Of a DNA stretch of 64,000 bases, positions 63,187 to 64,000 are shown one piece after another (position 1 is the stretch's first letter; each line of letters begins with the position of its first letter). Below the pieces are notes generated by a model. That model worked only from the letters and a program-made list of their open reading frames with translations, searched no databases and had not been told where the DNA came from. Both the position numbers and the translations under genes were made by a program. Origin of the DNA: Listeria monocytogenes ATCC 19117 (GTDB lineage Bacteria; Bacillota; Bacilli; Lactobacillales; Listeriaceae); contig NC_018584.1 in the NCBI RefSeq assembly GCF_000307025.1, positions 2,885,174 to 2,949,173 on the forward strand, in the 5' to 3' direction.

Positions 63187-63648
63187 CTATTTATAAACAA
63201 CCTCAAACTCTTCACAAACCACTAGAGCATCTTCTTCAAATGGAATACCGAGTTCCACACATTCATTACTGAAAAAGGATGTATGTACTTCTCGCCAATA
63301 TTCTAGCGTTCTGTCACCTTCTCCTTCCAAATAAGCAAACGTTTCAGGTACTTCATTAAAAGGCATAATAGTTACACCTGTTAACTTGATAATCCCCATT
63401 GCTTCTTCATTACCATCTAAAAGCACTACATGAGAACCAACAGACGGCATCGTTTCTCCGCCTTGATCATACCAATAAAACAAGCTGCTCGTACCGGTTT
63501 TTATCCCATCCATAACAAGCCCACCAAGCTCATTCGCCATCTGATTAGAGTTACCAAATGCCCATGCCTCAAACTTACTTGAAATCATCGGGTATTCTGT
63601 CCGGTATTTCTCCCACATTTCATGCACTGAATCCTTATAAATCGCCAT
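63187..63648 (-). CDS. ASCH-domain protein
   Basis: A 153-residue ASCH-superfamily protein: ELGGLVMDGIKTGTSSLFYWY, PSVGSHVVLLDGNEEAMGIIKLTGV and LEYWREVHTSFF. ASCH folds bind RNA or nucleotides and are related to PUA; the role here is unknown. Preceded by the jag terminator, so it has its own promoter. Confidence 0.85.
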   Translation of the reverse strand: MAIYKDSVHEMWEKYRTEYPMISSKFEAWAFGNSNQMANELGGLVMDGIKTGTSSLFYWYDQGGETMPSVGSHVVLLDGNEEAMGIIKLTGVTIMPFNEVPETFAYLEGEGDRTLEYWREVHTSFFSNECVELGIPFEEDALVVCEEFEVVYK

Positions 63649-63661
63649 TTAAGTATCCTCC

Positions 63662-63697
63662 TAAAAAAAGACTGAGGTTCGTTAAAACCTCAGTCTA
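63662..63697 (-). terminator. Terminator of the jag operon
   Basis: An 11-bp stem AGACTGAGGTT/AACCTCAGTCT followed by TTTTTTT on the minus strand. Confidence 0.92.
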
Positions 63698-63702
63698 AGA
63701 AT

Positions 63703-64000
63703 TTATTTGCGAACTGGCTTAATCACAATATAACGGTAAGGATCGCGTCCTTCAGAATGCGTTTCAATTTGTTCATTCTCGCTTAAAATAGCATGAATAA
63801 TTTTTCTTTCAAATGAAGGCATTGGTTCTAAATGAACAGCGCGCTTCGTTTTAAGAGCTTTATCTGCCATTTTATTTGCTAAAATTACTAACGTTTCATG
63901 ACGTCTTTCACGATAATCCCCTACATTAACAATAATATTTTTGTATTGGCTCGTTGTTTTATTAGCAATTAATTGTGTTAAGTATTGAAGTGCATTAAGG
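63703..64000 (-). CDS. jag: Jag/KhpB RNA-binding protein (3' part only)
   Basis: The C-terminal about 98 codons; the rest lies beyond the right edge. It shows the R3H domain (GDYRERRHETLVILANKMAD) and the ending GRDPYRYIVIKPVRK. Jag/KhpB with KhpA binds RNA and influences cell elongation; it normally follows spoIIIJ/yidC and rnpA. Here the operon ends with a strong terminator. Confidence 0.93.
   Translation of the reverse strand, partial: LNALQYLTQLIANKTTSQYKNIIVNVGDYRERRHETLVILANKMADKALKTKRAVHLEPMPSFERKIIHAILSENEQIETHSEGRDPYRYIVIKPVRK

Noticed and set aside
1-64000. Insertion sequences, prophage, CRISPR arrays or rRNA operons
   Set aside because: No transposase, integrase, phage structural gene, spaced short repeats or rRNA sequence is visible.

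Overview
The window looks like a Listeria chromosome close to the replication origin, most likely L. monocytogenes or a very near relative. The evidence is low-GC DNA, an InlJ-type cysteine-ladder internalin with an LPKTG anchor, DUF1310-like and DUF3958-like proteins, and a gene order that matches what I remember of the lmo2790-lmo2853 region. Seven perfect 16-bp parS sites, parA/parB, noc, rsmG, mnmG, mnmE and jag all place it on an origin-proximal arm. Most genes are on the minus strand.

Layout. 1-3.4 kb: parB (partial), parA, a fused HigB/HigA-like regulator, a small membrane protein and noc. 3.5-9.7 kb: one seven-gene RpiR-controlled operon for an unknown, probably amino-sugar-related, substrate (nanE, Gfo/Idh dehydrogenase, PTS EIICB, HAD phosphatase/mutase, PTS EIIA, ROK kinase, regulator). 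9.7-10.5 kb: rsmG. 10.6-14.4 kb: a candidate type VII secretion toxin module, made of four tandem membrane-anchored DUF1310-like proteins (putative immunity), a lipase with a C-terminal helical region, and two small helical partners. 14.5-17.8 kb: mnmG and mnmE. 17.8-18.15 kb: a non-coding stretch with a DnaA-box cluster. 18.1-21.2 kb: a DacA-like lipoprotein, a SMUG2-like glycosylase, and a TetR/SDR divergent pair with two matching operators. 21.2-26.3 kb: two M20 amidohydrolases around one MFS transporter, plus a second MFS. 26.5-31.8 kb: an AraC regulator fused to a degenerate GH39 domain, then inlJ. 31.9-36 kb: serC-serA-DUF1015-small gene, behind a leader with an intrinsic terminator. 36-39.5 kb: MFS/MarR, an SOS-box-controlled small gene, a nitroreductase and a thioredoxin. 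39.5-52.4 kb: a LacI-linked operon with two glycoside phosphorylases (GH13_18 and GH65), beta-phosphoglucomutase, glycerate kinase, an ABC importer without its ATPase, and three oxidoreductase/isomerase genes. The last points to catabolism of a glucosylated glycerate. 52.4-56.8 kb: tRNA-Val(GAC), a frameshifted transglutaminase-like gene, a GNAT and a DHA2 MFS. 56.9-63.1 kb: the L-rhamnose operon and its AraC regulator. 63.2-64 kb: an ASCH protein and the 3' end of jag.

In many Bacillota jag is followed directly by mnmE-mnmG-rsmG-noc-parA-parB. Here about 46 kb of sugar-use, surface-protein and stress genes lie between jag and mnmE. The block is therefore a conserved origin-flanking scaffold with a large accessory insertion that still carries parS sites. 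The most interesting loci are the reverse-arranged lipase module, the twin-phosphorylase/glycerate operon, the Shine-Dalgarno hairpin upstream of the fused HigBA-like gene, the DnaA-box cluster beside mnmE, and the LexA box sitting in a promoter spacer.
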